NCBI RefSeq assembly: GCF_003569785.1
Contig: NZ_KZ984003.1
Span: forward strand, 10,474-66,538
Direction: 5' to 3'
Source of the DNA: Leucobacter sp. wl10
Lineage (GTDB): Bacteria > Actinomycetota > Actinomycetes > Actinomycetales > Microbacteriaceae
Length of the DNA: 56,065 nucleotides
Shown: positions 17,726 through 26,945 of the stretch, one piece after another
Position numbering within the stretch: the first letter of the stretch is position 1
Layout: every line of letters begins with the position of its first letter
Made by a program: the position numbers and the translations under genes
The notes under the pieces: generated by a model
Database searches by the model: none
Told to the model about the DNA's origin: nothing
What the model saw: the letters and a program-made list of their open reading frames with translations, nothing else

Positions 17726-18610
17726 ATGGACATGGATCAGGCCGAAAGACTCAGGACCGGCACCGGATTCGTGGCAGCCCTGGACCAGAGCGGGGGCAGC
17801 ACGCCGAAGGCGCTGGGACTGTACGGAATTGGCGAGGACGCCTACACCGGCCACCAGCAGATGTTCGACCTGGTGCACCAGATGCGCACCCGGATCATCA
17901 CAAGCCCGGCTTTCGACGGCGACCGCGTGATCGGGGCCATCCTTTTCGAGGACACCATGGACCGGGACATCGAGGGAGTCCGGACAGCTGAGTACCTGTG
18001 GACGGTCAAGGGCATCGTCCCGTTCCTCAAGATCGATCGGGGCCTGACCGCCGAGACCGACGGCGCCCAACTCATGAAGCCGATCCCCGACCTGGACGCC
18101 CTGCTGACCCGCGCCGCGGCGAGCAGATGCTTCGGCACCAAGATGCGCTCGTTCATCCGTCTCCCCGGTGCCAGCCTGACCCAGGTCGTCGCCCAGCAGT
18201 TCACCCTCGCCCGGCAGATCCTGCGTGCCGGCCTGGTTCCCATCGTCGAGCCCGAGGTGGACATCCACAGCCCCCGCAAGACCGAGGCGGAAAGGCAGCT
18301 CCGCACGAGTATCCGCGCCGAACTGGACCGGCTGGGCCAGGACCAGGCAGTCATCCTGAAGCTGACCCTGCCTGAGGTCGACGACTTCTACCAGGAGTTC
18401 GTCGCCCATCCGCAGGTGGTTCGCGTGCTGGCGCTGTCCGGCGGCTACACCCGGGCCCAGGCCACTGCCCGACTGGCTCGAAATCACGGGGTGATCGCCA
18501 GCTTTTCCCGCGCGCTGACCGAGGGCCTGGCCATCGACCAGACTGACGAAGAATTCGACGCCGTTCTGGACGGGGCGATCGAATCGATCGCCGACGCATC
18601 GCGCACCTGA
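17726..18610 (+). CDS. fda: Class I fructose-bisphosphate aldolase
   Basis: The 294-residue enzyme is of the Staphylococcus-type class I family. It would cleave fructose-1,6-bisphosphate to DHAP and glyceraldehyde-3-phosphate through a Schiff base, without a metal. Visible motifs are AALDQSGGSTPKAL, PFLKIDRGL, PIVEPEVDI, the Schiff-base lysine in VILKLTLPE (Lys212), and the phosphate loop ALSGGYTRAQA. Most actinobacteria use a metal-dependent class II enzyme, so this copy is likely accessory. It sits between the DUF305 gene and the copA operon. A metal-free aldolase would resist mismetallation by copper, which may explain the location (inference). Confidence 0.93.
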   Translation: MDMDQAERLRTGTGFVAALDQSGGSTPKALGLYGIGEDAYTGHQQMFDLVHQMRTRIITSPAFDGDRVIGAILFEDTMDRDIEGVRTAEYLWTVKGIVPFLKIDRGLTAETDGAQLMKPIPDLDALLTRAAASRCFGTKMRSFIRLPGASLTQVVAQQFTLARQILRAGLVPIVEPEVDIHSPRKTEAERQLRTSIRAELDRLGQDQAVILKLTLPEVDDFYQEFVAHPQVVRVLALSGGYTRAQATARLARNHGVIASFSRALTEGLAIDQTDEEFDAVLDGAIESIADASRT

Positions 18611-18705
18611 CCGCAGCCGCGGCGGGACGAGCGCCGGGGGTGGAGCCGGCGCGGGAGAAGGTCCAGCATCATCGCCGCGCCTCGCGCGTCCGCCCGGGCA
18701 CGACG

Positions 18706-18725
18706 GCGTCTTCATCGAATCTTGA
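18706..18725 (-). promoter_or_regulatory. CopR-like direct-repeat box 4
   Basis: On the minus strand it reads TCAAGATTC GA TGAAGACGC, closely matching box 2 (AAGATTCGATGAAGA is shared). It lies 88 bp before the copZ-like gene, in reverse orientation to the transcript. Confidence 0.6.
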
Positions 18726-18772
18726 CTGTTTCACCGCCAAAACCCCACCCCACCCGGCGTTACATGAATGGC

Positions 18773-18791
18773 GATACCACCTACCGGTATC
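18773..18791. promoter_or_regulatory. Putative CsoR operator
   Basis: GATACC, seven bases, GGTATC forms a perfect 6-bp inverted repeat, with the 8-bp palindrome TACCGGTA overlapping its right side. TACC/GGTA half-sites are typical of CsoR/RicR operators. It lies 22 bp before the copZ-like ATG and just upstream of the ribosome site, where a repressor would block the operon that includes csoR itself. Confidence 0.6.
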
Positions 18792-18813
18792 GGGTCGCGG
18801 AAGGAGACGGCGG

Positions 18814-19041
18814 ATGAGCACGACGACGTATGAGGTCGAGGGCCTGACGTGCGGGGCCTGCATCGGCGAGGTGCTCCGGAAGGTCCTCGACCTCGCGGGT
18901 GTCGACGAGGCCACGATGAACCGCACCGCGGACGCGTACTCCCTCACCGTGGTCGGCGCCCCTGCCCCGGACATCGAGGGTGTGCGCGGGGCGCTGCGAG
19001 CCGGGGGCTTCACCGTGACAGTGCGTGAGTCGGAGGTGTGA
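18814..19041 (+). CDS. copZ: Heavy-metal-associated domain protein (CopZ-like)
   Basis: The 75-residue single-domain protein has the HMA fold pattern, but its metal site is GLTCGACIGEV, that is C-x2-C with Gly-Ala between the cysteines. It would ferry Cu(I) to the ATPase encoded three bases downstream. A GGAAGGAG site precedes ATG 18814. It is the first gene of the long copper operon, downstream of a CopR-like box and a putative CsoR operator. Confidence 0.88.
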   Translation: MSTTTYEVEGLTCGACIGEVLRKVLDLAGVDEATMNRTADAYSLTVVGAPAPDIEGVRGALRAGGFTVTVRESEV

Positions 19042-19044
19042 GCG

Positions 19045-22000
19045 GTGAATCTCAACGACTGGCTGGTGGTGGGTGTGGCGCTGGCGGTGACGGTGCTACT
19101 GGGCTGGTACTTCTTCGGGCCGAAGAAGTCCCGCCGGGCCGAGGTGGCCGATGGTGTCCAGGAAGTGACCGTCACCGTCAAGGGCGGCTACAGCCCGGAC
19201 CTGATCGAGGTGCAGCCGGGAGTGCCGGTGCGGCTGGTGTTCGACCGCCAGGAGAGCGGCGAGTGCTCCTCGCGGGTGGTCTTCCCCGACTTCAAGATCA
19301 ATCAGACGCTGCCCGCGAACGCCCAGACGGCGGTGCAGTTCCTACCCGAGGTGCCCGGGGAGTACACCTTCGCCTGCGGGATGAACATGCTGCACGGGCG
19401 CGTGCGGGTAGTGGACCGGCCCGGACCTACCACGATGGCCCCGACCGAGACGGCCGTCGCGGTGGCCGACCGACCCCGGCCGGTCACCGACGTGCCGGCC
19501 GGGCCAGTGCCCGGCGTCCGAGTCGATGACGGGGTGCAGGTGGCGCAGGTCACGATCCGCGGCGGCTACCACCCCGACACCGTGCGGCTCTCCGCCGGTT
19601 TGCCCACCCGGCTGGAGCTGACCCGCCAAGAGCAGGCGGCGTGCTCGGAACGGTTCGTGGTCCCCGCCCTCGGGGTGGACGTGGAGGTGCCCGCCTTCGC
19701 AACGACCACTGTCGAGCTGCCGGCCCTGCCGGAGGGCCGCCACGAGGTCACCTGCGGGATGGACATGCTGCACGGGGCCATCGACGTCGGTAACCACGAC
19801 GACCGGGACCGCGATGATGGCCGGCACAGCGGCACCGGTGACCGCGCTGCGCGCACTGCGCCGGGCGAGGACGCCGAGGCGCGGGAACGGGCCGCGGAGA
19901 TCAAGGATCTGCGTCGGCGGGTCATCGTCGGCACCGTTTTGACGCTGCCGGTGCTGCTGGCGGTGATGGTCCACGAGTTCTTCGCGGCGACCTGGGTGCC
20001 CGAGGCGTTGCTGAACTCGTGGGTGCAGCTGGCGCTGATCACCCCGGTGTTTGTCTATACCGGCTGGCCGATCCACAAGACCGGATGGCTGGCGTTGTCA
20101 CACCGCACCGCGGACATGAACTCCCTGATCACTCTCGGCACGATCGCGGCCTACGGGTACAGCCTGGTGGTGACCTTCGCCCCCGGCGCGGTACCCGTCG
20201 AGGCCCGCGAGGTGTACTACGAGGCGGTCGGAGTGATCCTGACCTTGATCCTGCTGGGCCGCTGGCTGGAGACCAAGGCCAAGGCCGGCACCGGAGAGGC
20301 GATCCGGGCCCTCATCGGGCTGCAGCCGCGCACCGCGCGGGTGGTCCGCCGCGGGGAAGAGTTCGAGATCGGGCTCGAGCAGGTCGTCGTCGGCGACGTG
20401 GTCGTGGTCCGTCCCGGCGAGAAGCTGCCCGTCGACGGCGAGGTGGCGGAGGGCAGCTCGGCGGTGGATGAGTCGATGGTGACCGGGGAACCGATCCCGG
20501 TGACCAAGACGGTCGGGGACACGGTGATCGGGGCCACGATCAACCAGACCGGCGCGTTCCGGTACACCGCCACCAAGGTCGGGGCGGACACGATGCTCGC
20601 CCAGATCATCAGACTGGTCCAGGAGGCGCAGGGCTCCAAGGCCCCGATCCAGCGCCTGGTGGACAAGGTGTCCAGCTACTTCGTCCCGGCGGTCATCGCC
20701 ATCGCGATCTGGACCTTCGTGGTCTGGGCGCTGGTCGGGCCAGCCCCGGCACTGGTGTTCGCCCTGGTCGCGGCCGTGTCGGTGCTCATCATCGCCTGCC
20801 CGTGCGCACTCGGGCTGGCCACCCCGTTGTCGATCACCGTCGGCACCGGCAAGGGCGCCACGCACGGCATCCTCATCCGCTCCGCCGAGGCGCTGGAGAC
20901 CGCGCATAAGCTGGACACGGTGGTGTTGGACAAGACGGGCACGATCACCCAGGGCGCCCCCGCGCTGACCGACGTCCTGCCCGCCGAGGGCTTCAGCGAG
21001 GCGGAACTGCTCCGCCTGGTGGCGGCGGTAGAGCGCTCCTCCGAGCACCCGCTGGCCTCGGCGATCGTCGCCGGCGCGACCGAACGCGCCTTGGACCAGC
21101 CGGCGGCCACCGCCTTCGACTCGGTCACCGGGCAGGGCGTGCGCGCCCTGGTCGAGGGTCGTGAGGTCGCCGTCGGAAACCGGCGCCTGCTGGAGGGCGC
21201 CGGCGTGCGGGTCGAGGCGGCCGCGGCCGACCGTCTCGCGGCGGACGGCAAAACCCCGATGTTCGCGGCGATCGACGGCCGTTTCGCCGGGGTCATCGGC
21301 GTGGCCGACACCGTCAAAGACGGCTCCGCGGCTGCCGTGGCCGCGCTGCAGGCCCGCGGCATCGACGTGGTGATGATGACCGGCGACAACCGGGCCACCG
21401 CCGCCGCGATCGCCCGCCAGGTCGGCATCAGCCGGGTGGTCGCCGAGGTCATGCCGGAACACAAGGCCGCCGAGGTCCAGCGCCTGCAGGCCGAGGGCCG
21501 GGTGGTGGGGATGGTCGGAGACGGCATCAACGACGCTCCCGCCCTGGCCCAGGCCGACGTCGGCTCCGCGATCGGCACCGGCACCGACGTGGCGATCGAA
21601 TCCTCCGACATCACCCTGATCTCCGGGTCGCTGTCCGGTCTGGTCACCGCGGTGGACTTGTCCCGGGCCACGATGCGCAACATCCGCCAGAACCTGGTCT
21701 TTGCCTTTATCTACAACGGCCTGGGCATCCCGATCGCCGCCGGGGTGCTCTACCCGACGCTGGGCTGGATGCTCAGCCCGATGATCGCCGCGGCCGCGAT
21801 GGCCCTGTCCTCCCTGTCGGTGGTGACCAACGCCAACCGGCTGCGCGCCTTCACCCCCAAGCCGATCCCCGAGGTGACGCAGGTCCCCGCCACCGACCCG
21901 GTGGTGGAGGTCGGGCACGGGCCCGACGAAGAGAACACCCCCGAAGAGAAGGAGAACATCATGTCCCAGAAGTCCACGACGGTCACCGATCCCGTCTGCG

Positions 22001-22134
22001 GGATGAGTTTCGAACCGTCAGCGGCGGCGTCGAGCACCGAACACGAGGGACAGACCTACTACTTCTGCTCCAGCCACTGCGCGCAGACGTTCACTGCCGA
22101 CCCAGCCGCGTACACCGGAGCGGGGACGCCCTGA
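19045..22134 (+). CDS. copA: Cu(I) P1B-type ATPase with N-terminal cupredoxin and C-terminal YHS domains
   Basis: The 1029-residue protein has an unusual domain order. One N-terminal membrane helix (about residues 5-22) is followed by GPKKSRR. Two cupredoxin-like repeats come next, each opening GGYSPD/GGYHPD and closing with [17 protein letters not shown] His/Asp-rich linker leads to a full P1B-1 ATPase with TGE, CPC (Cys585 and Cys587), the DKTGT phosphorylation site (Asp629), SSEHPLA and GDGINDAP (about 825). A YHS-type domain ([10 protein letters not shown] to [12 protein letters not shown]) ends the protein. The CPC motif indicates Cu(I) export. The usual N-terminal HMA domain is absent and is instead encoded by the separate upstream gene. 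The start is GTG 19045. The YHS part may also be made separately from ATG 21961. Confidence 0.93.
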   Translation: MNLNDWLVVGVALAVTVLLGWYFFGPKKSRRAEVADGVQEVTVTVKGGYSPDLIEVQPGVPVRLVFDRQESGECSSRVVFPDFKINQTLPANAQTAVQFLPEVPGEYTFACGMNMLHGRVRVVDRPGPTTMAPTETAVAVADRPRPVTDVPAGPVPGVRVDDGVQVAQVTIRGGYHPDTVRLSAGLPTRLELTRQEQAACSERFVVPALGVDVEVPAFATTTVELPALPEGRHEVTCGMDMLHGAIDVGNHDDRDRDDGRHSGTGDRAARTAPGEDAEARERAAEIKDLRRRVIVGTVLTLPVLLAVMVHEFFAATWVPEALLNSWVQLALITPVFVYTGWPIHKTGWLALSHRTADMNSLITLGTIAAYGYSLVVTFAPGAVPVEAREVYYEAVGVILTLILLGRWLETKAKAGTGEAIRALIGLQPRTARVVRRGEEFEIGLEQVVVGDVVVVRPGEKLPVDGEVAEGSSAVDESMVTGEPIPVTKTVGDTVIGATINQTGAFRYTATKVGADTMLAQIIRLVQEAQGSKAPIQRLVDKVSSYFVPAVIAIAIWTFVVWALVGPAPALVFALVAAVSVLIIACPCALGLATPLSITVGTGKGATHGILIRSAEALETAHKLDTVVLDKTGTITQGAPALTDVLPAEGFSEAELLRLVAAVERSSEHPLASAIVAGATERALDQPAATAFDSVTGQGVRALVEGREVAVGNRRLLEGAGVRVEAAAADRLAADGKTPMFAAIDGRFAGVIGVADTVKDGSAAAVAALQARGIDVVMMTGDNRATAAAIARQVGISRVVAEVMPEHKAAEVQRLQAEGRVVGMVGDGINDAPALAQADVGSAIGTGTDVAIESSDITLISGSLSGLVTAVDLSRATMRNIRQNLVFAFIYNGLGIPIAAGVLYPTLGWMLSPMIAAAAMALSSLSVVTNANRLRAFTPKPIPEVTQVPATDPVVEVGHGPDEENTPEEKENIMSQKSTTVTDPVCGMSFEPSAAASSTEHEGQTYYFCSSHCAQTFTADPAAYTGAGTP
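21948..21963 (+). promoter_or_regulatory. Possible internal start for free YHS domain
   Basis: Inside the ATPase gene, GAAGGAG lies six bases before the in-frame ATG at 21961, which would give a 57-residue YHS-only protein ([15 protein letters not shown] onward). This may be a relic of gene fusion or a real second start. Confidence 0.4.
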
Positions 22135-22197
22135 CCCAGCTTCGCGCGGGGGCACTCGCACGCATGCGGGTGCCCCCGGAGAAAGGAAGACAGGCCA

Positions 22198-22488
22198 ATG
22201 ACAACCATCCAAGCCGTGCGGGACCCGAAAGACGACGTGCTCGTGCGGCTAGCGCGGATCGAGGGTCAGGTCCGTGGCATCGCGCGCATGGTCGAGCAGG
22301 ACAAGTACTGCATCGACGTCCTCACCCAGGTCTCGGCCGTCAACCGGGCCCTGCAGGGGGTGGCGCTGGCCCTGCTGGAGGAACACATGAGTCACTGCGT
22401 GGTCGACGCCGCCCGCACCGGCGGCCCGGGACAGGACACCAAGCTCAAGGAAGCCTCCGCCGCCATCGCCCGCCTGGTGCGCAGCTAG
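22198..22488 (+). CDS. csoR: CsoR-family copper-sensing repressor
   Basis: The 96-residue all-helical protein of the CsoR/RcnR family has the C-H-C copper site at Cys38, His63 and Cys67, which keeps the exact spacing of Mycobacterium tuberculosis CsoR (36, 61, 65). Cu(I) binding should release it from DNA. The likely target is the inverted repeat at 18773-18791 in front of this operon, giving autoregulation. It lies 63 bp after copA, and GAAAGGAAG precedes ATG 22198. Confidence 0.92.
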   Translation: MTTIQAVRDPKDDVLVRLARIEGQVRGIARMVEQDKYCIDVLTQVSAVNRALQGVALALLEEHMSHCVVDAARTGGPGQDTKLKEASAAIARLVRS

Positions 22489-22651
22489 CCGAGTTGCTCC
22501 GGCGAGGCGACAGGAGTGACCGACCCCGACCCACTGCCTCGCACCGGACCCGCACGCGAACGACGTATGTGCATCCCCCGCCGCCGGTTCGCCCCGCCAT
22601 CCACAGATCAAGAACAGAGAACACGACCAAGCAGTCGACCGGGAGGTCACA

Positions 22652-23719
22652 ATGAACGTTCAGGTTGCCGTCAACGGTTACGGCGTGATTGGCAAACGTG
22701 TCGCCGACGCGGTGCGCTCGATGCCGGACATGGAGTTGGTCGGGGTCGCCGATGTGGCCCCCGATTGGCGCATCCGCACCGCCGCCGAACTCGGCATCAC
22801 GGTGTATGCCGCCACCGAGACGGCTGGCACAGCGATGCGCGAGGCCGGCGTGCCGGTGGCCGGCACCCTGACCGACCTGCTTGACCAGGTCGACGTCGTT
22901 GTCGACACCACGCCAAAGCGAGTTGCTGCCACCAACCTGCCCACCTACCAGGCCGCCGGGGTCAAGGTGGTGCTGCAGGGCGGGGAGTCCCACACCACGA
23001 CGGGGCACTCCTTCGTCGCCCAGGCCAACTACGCCAGCGCGCTGGGCCGGGACATGACCCGGGTGGTCTCCTGCAACACCACCAGCATCGTGCGCGTCCT
23101 CGGCGCCCTGCAGGATGCCGGGCTGCTGGCCCGGGCCCGCGGGGTGCTGATCCGCCGGGCCACCGACCCCAGCGAGTCCCACGAGGGCGGGATCATGAAC
23201 ACAATGGTGCCCGAGGCCGCCATCCCCTCCCACCAGGGACCGGACGCCAAGACCGTCCTGCCCGAGTTGGACGTGGTGACCATCGCCGCCAAGGCCGCCC
23301 ACACCCAGACCCACAACCACTTCTGGACGCTGCAACTGACCCGTCCAGCAGACCGGGAGGACGTCCTCCAGGCCCTGCGGTCGGCACCGCGGATCGCGTT
23401 CATCCGCATGTCCGACGGGCTGACGGCGCTCAACACGACCGTGGAACTCATGCGCGACCTGGGCCGGCCCCGCGGGGACATGTGGGAGGTCGCGCTGTGG
23501 GAGGACGTCCTCAGCGTCGACGGCGACGAGGCCTACCTGACCTACCAGGTCAACAACGAGGCTATCGTCGTCCCGGAGACCATCGACGCCATCCGCGCCC
23601 TGACCAGCACGGCCCGCGACGCCGCCACCTCCATCGGACTGACCGACGAGGTCCTCGGCATGCGGCAGGAGTTCCTGGCCGCTGCAGGTGTGCCGTCGGG
23701 CCGGACAGCGCAGGGCTGA
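22652..23719 (+). CDS. gap: Type II (archaeal-type) glyceraldehyde-3-phosphate dehydrogenase
   Basis: The 355-residue protein starts with the Rossmann motif VAVNGYGVIGKRVADAV and has the type II signatures VVDTTPKRV, QGGESH and SCNTTS with catalytic Cys141. These are features of the archaeal GAPDH family rather than the common bacterial GapA, which has SCTTN. It would oxidise glyceraldehyde-3-phosphate to 1,3-bisphosphoglycerate. GGGAGGTC precedes ATG 22652. It lies between csoR (163 bp) and copB (19 bp), all on one strand, so it is probably transcribed with copper-efflux genes. Archaeal-type GAPDH is uncommon in bacteria, so transfer is likely. Confidence 0.9.
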   Translation: MNVQVAVNGYGVIGKRVADAVRSMPDMELVGVADVAPDWRIRTAAELGITVYAATETAGTAMREAGVPVAGTLTDLLDQVDVVVDTTPKRVAATNLPTYQAAGVKVVLQGGESHTTTGHSFVAQANYASALGRDMTRVVSCNTTSIVRVLGALQDAGLLARARGVLIRRATDPSESHEGGIMNTMVPEAAIPSHQGPDAKTVLPELDVVTIAAKAAHTQTHNHFWTLQLTRPADREDVLQALRSAPRIAFIRMSDGLTALNTTVELMRDLGRPRGDMWEVALWEDVLSVDGDEAYLTYQVNNEAIVVPETIDAIRALTSTARDAATSIGLTDEVLGMRQEFLAAAGVPSGRTAQG

Positions 23720-23738
23720 TCGAGTGAGGAGATAACCA

Positions 23739-25952
23739 ATGTCAGAGGCAGACCCCAATAAGCGCCATCACCGGGGTGCGGACCGCGGATCGGGTGAGTC
23801 CATCCGTCGGAACGCTGGGCACCGTGCCGGCGAGCACCGAGATCCACCGACAGCACCTCCCGCTGCATCACGCGGGCGGAATCAGCTCACCGAGGCCCCG
23901 GCTCCGGGGCACGACGAGGTCGTGAGTCACCCCGGGCATGCAGCGCACGATCCGCAGCTTGGCCCGGATGATCATGCTGGGCACGACAAGCATGAAGGCC
24001 ACACCCCGGAGATGTTCCGCAACCGGTTCTGGGTTGCACTCGTCCTGACACTGCCGGTCGTGTTCTGGGCCGAGCACATTCAAGAGCTGCTTGGCTACCA
24101 GGCGCCAGAATTTGCGGGTTCCACCTGGATTCCTCCGGTGCTGAGCACCGTGATCTTCATCTACGGAGGATGGATCTTCGTCCAGGGGGCCTGGCACGAG
24201 CTGCGGGCCCGGCTCCCGGGCATGATGACGCTGATCGCCCTGTCCATCAGCGTGGCGTTTGTGTTCTCGTGGGTGGTGCAGCTCGGGCTCCTCGATGCCG
24301 AGCCCCTGTGGTGGGAGCTGGCCACCCTGGTGACCATCATGCTCCTCGGGCACTGGGTGGAGATGCGTTCGATCGACCAAGCCCAGGGCGCGCTTCAGGA
24401 GTTGGCGAAGCTGCTGCCGGACCTGGCGACGCGCATCACCGACGGCGGCGAGGAGACCGTGGCCGTGGCGGAGTTGCAGGACGGCGACGTGGTGCTCGTG
24501 CGACCCGGTGAGAGCATCCCCGCTGACGGGGTCGTGCGACGCGGAACAAGCGAACTCAATGAGGCGATGATCACCGGGGAGTCCCGCCCAGTGAAGAAGA
24601 GCGAGGGGCAGGACGTCCTCGCCGGGACGATCAATGGCGAGGGTTCCCTGCGGGTGGAGGTGACCGGGACCGGAACGAACACCATGCTCTCGGGAATCAT
24701 GCGGCTGGTCTCGGAGGCGCAGGGGTCGAAGTCCCGAGCCCAGCATCTGGCCGACCGTGCCGCTCAGCTGCTCACCGCGGTGGCCCTGGTTGCCGGCGTC
24801 TTGACCCTGATCGTGTGGCAACTCCTGGGGGCCCCTATCGACTTCTCCATCGTACGCGTGGTCACGGTGCTCGTGATCGCCTGCCCGCACGCGCTGGGCC
24901 TGGCCGTCCCGCTGGTGGTGGCGATCTCGACCACCCTCGGTGCCCGGAACGGGCTGCTGGTGCGCGATCGAAGGGGCCTGGAAGAGGCCCGCCTCTTGAA
25001 CGTGGTGGTCTTCGACAAGACCGGCACCTTGACCCTGGGTGAGTTTCGCGTCGTGAATCTGGCGGTAGCGGATGGCGTCACGGAGGAGGACGCCCTACGG
25101 ATCGCTGCCGGTGTCGAGGCGGAATCTCAACACCCCATCGCCCGGGGGATCGTCACCACGGCGCAGGACCGTGGAATCGACGTTCCCTCCCCAGAGGGGT
25201 TCCGCTCGATCACCGGCAAGGGCGTTGCGGCGTCGGTGGACGGAGCGGAGTACCACATGGGTGGACCCCGTCTTCTCGAGGCCGAGGAGGCACACGTGCC
25301 TGAGGCCCTGCGGGCGGCCGCGGCCCAGGCCTCCGAGCGGGGTCAGGCGGCCATCTACCTCCTTCAAGACGGCAAGGCCCTGGGCGTGTTCGTCGTGGCG
25401 GACGCCGTCCGCGAAGAGAGCCGTGAGGCAATCAGCGCGCTCCACGAGCGTGGTATCGAGGTGGCCATGCTCACCGGCGACTCGTGGCCAGTTGCCAACG
25501 CGGTGGCTGAGGAGCTGCAGATTGACACCGTGTTCGCCGAGGTGCTGCCCGAGGACAAGGCCTCAAAGATCCGCGAGCTGCAGCAGGAAGGCCGGAAGGT
25601 GGCCATGGTGGGCGACGGAGTGAACGACGCTCCGGCGCTGGCCACCGCTGACCTCGGGATCGCCATCGGCGCCGGAACTGACGTCGCCGTGGAAGCCGGT
25701 CACATCGTGCTTGTTCGGTCCGATCCCCGCGACATCCCTCGAATCGTCACATTGTCCAGGGCCACGTACCGAAAGATGATGCAGAACCTCTGGCTGGCAG
25801 CCGGGTACAACATCGTGGCCATCCCACTGGCAGCAGGGGTACTGGCCGGGTGGGGAATTCTCCTGACGCCAGCGCTGGGTGCGGTACTCATGTCGGCGAG
25901 CACCATCGTCGTCTCCCTCAACGCTCAGCTGTTGAGAAGGGTCGAGATGTAG
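23739..25952 (+). CDS. copB: CopB-type copper P1B-ATPase (CPH motif)
   Basis: This is a 737-residue P-type ATPase. The cytosolic N-terminus is long and His-rich (HPGHAAHDPQ, DDHAGHDKHEGHTPEM) and replaces an HMA domain, as in CopB. The membrane motif is CPH (Cys382 to His384) in place of CPC, placing it in the P1B-3 group. Other motifs are TGE, DKTGT (Asp426) and GDGVNDAP. It is expected to complement the CPC-type CopA. GAGGAG precedes ATG 23739. The EamA gene starts immediately after its stop, so the two are coupled. Confidence 0.94.
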   Translation: MSEADPNKRHHRGADRGSGESIRRNAGHRAGEHRDPPTAPPAASRGRNQLTEAPAPGHDEVVSHPGHAAHDPQLGPDDHAGHDKHEGHTPEMFRNRFWVALVLTLPVVFWAEHIQELLGYQAPEFAGSTWIPPVLSTVIFIYGGWIFVQGAWHELRARLPGMMTLIALSISVAFVFSWVVQLGLLDAEPLWWELATLVTIMLLGHWVEMRSIDQAQGALQELAKLLPDLATRITDGGEETVAVAELQDGDVVLVRPGESIPADGVVRRGTSELNEAMITGESRPVKKSEGQDVLAGTINGEGSLRVEVTGTGTNTMLSGIMRLVSEAQGSKSRAQHLADRAAQLLTAVALVAGVLTLIVWQLLGAPIDFSIVRVVTVLVIACPHALGLAVPLVVAISTTLGARNGLLVRDRRGLEEARLLNVVVFDKTGTLTLGEFRVVNLAVADGVTEEDALRIAAGVEAESQHPIARGIVTTAQDRGIDVPSPEGFRSITGKGVAASVDGAEYHMGGPRLLEAEEAHVPEALRAAAAQASERGQAAIYLLQDGKALGVFVVADAVREESREAISALHERGIEVAMLTGDSWPVANAVAEELQIDTVFAEVLPEDKASKIRELQQEGRKVAMVGDGVNDAPALATADLGIAIGAGTDVAVEAGHIVLVRSDPRDIPRIVTLSRATYRKMMQNLWLAAGYNIVAIPLAAGVLAGWGILLTPALGAVLMSASTIVVSLNAQLLRRVEM

Positions 25953-26945
25953 ATGGCCACCCCCGTCACCCCCGTCGTTGCCAGCGACCCCCTCGGCCGG
26001 GAGTCCGGAGCGCCGCGACCACCGCGCGCTGGCCGCATGATCTGGATCACCGCAGCCTGGGGCGCGTGCTTCGTGGCGATCGAGTGGGGCCTGCGGGACG
26101 CGCCCGTCCTGTGGTACGCCGCGCTGCGGGCCCTGCTCGCGGGTGCCGCGCTGGTCGCGCTGGGTGCTACTCAACGCCGCCCGGCACCGGCAGCGGCACG
26201 GGACTGGGCCTGGATCACGGTGCTGGGGCTAGTGAACGTGACCGTCGCGTTCGCTGCGATGTTCGCCGGCGTCGACACCGGTGCGACCGGCACCGCGGCG
26301 GTGTTCGCGAATGCTCAGCCCCTGCTCATCCTGGTCCCCGCGTGGTGGCTGTACGGAGAGAAGCTGTCGGCCCGCACCAGTGCCGCACTGGGCCTGGGCT
26401 TCATCGGCCTGGTTTTGGTCGCGGTCCCTGGCGGCGGGGGCAGCGGGGCCGTGCTGTCGCTGGTGTCCGCCGCGGCGGTCACCGCCGGGACGCTGCTGTC
26501 CCGGCGCCTGCGCGGAGTCGATGTCGTGGTGTTCACCGGATGGCACCTGCTCGTCGGCGGGGCCGCCCTGGCGGTGGTGGCTGCGGTGGCGGAGGGACCT
26601 GCAGTGATCGTCTGGACCCCACGGTTCGTGCTCGCCCTGCTCTTTCTCGCCCTGGTCGGCACGGCGGCCACCACGGTGGCGTGGTTCGCGGAGGCGCGCC
26701 GTTCGCGCCTTGACACACTCACCGCCTGGACGTTCCTCACCCCGGTCGTCGGGATCGGGATCGGTTTTGCGGTGCTCGGCGAACGCCCGACTGGGTGGAC
26801 CGCCGCGGGTCTGGTCGTGGTCCTGGCCGCCACGTGGATCGTGTTGCGGCGCCCGGCCCCACCAGCGCCACACCGACCGACCGATCCGGCGCCGGCGGCG
26901 GACCCTCCGGTTGATCCCCATTACCGATCTGGAGGCGCGCGATGA
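25953..26945 (+). CDS. EamA/DMT-family transporter
   Basis: The 330-residue protein has ten predicted helices in two EamA repeats (WITAAWGACFVAIEWGLRDAPV near the start; VFTGWHLLVGGAALAVVAAVAEG in the second half) and a Pro/Ala-rich tail. DMT transporters export or import small metabolites; the substrate cannot be read from sequence. It begins directly at the copB stop and overlaps the following fusion gene by 4 bp. This ties it to both copper efflux and carbohydrate phosphate metabolism. Confidence 0.85.
   Translation: MATPVTPVVASDPLGRESGAPRPPRAGRMIWITAAWGACFVAIEWGLRDAPVLWYAALRALLAGAALVALGATQRRPAPAAARDWAWITVLGLVNVTVAFAAMFAGVDTGATGTAAVFANAQPLLILVPAWWLYGEKLSARTSAALGLGFIGLVLVAVPGGGGSGAVLSLVSAAAVTAGTLLSRRLRGVDVVVFTGWHLLVGGAALAVVAAVAEGPAVIVWTPRFVLALLFLALVGTAATTVAWFAEARRSRLDTLTAWTFLTPVVGIGIGFAVLGERPTGWTAAGLVVVLAATWIVLRRPAPPAPHRPTDPAPAADPPVDPHYRSGGAR

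Noticed and set aside
18782..18789. TACCGGTA alone as a restriction-like or random palindrome
   Set aside because: An 8-bp palindrome is weak by itself; it is kept only as part of the longer GATACC/GGTATC repeat at a copper promoter.
20098..21918. A 606-codon minus-strand frame inside copA
   Set aside because: It is antisense to conserved ATPase motifs and its sequence is repetitive Gly/Asp/His/Arg; a shadow frame.
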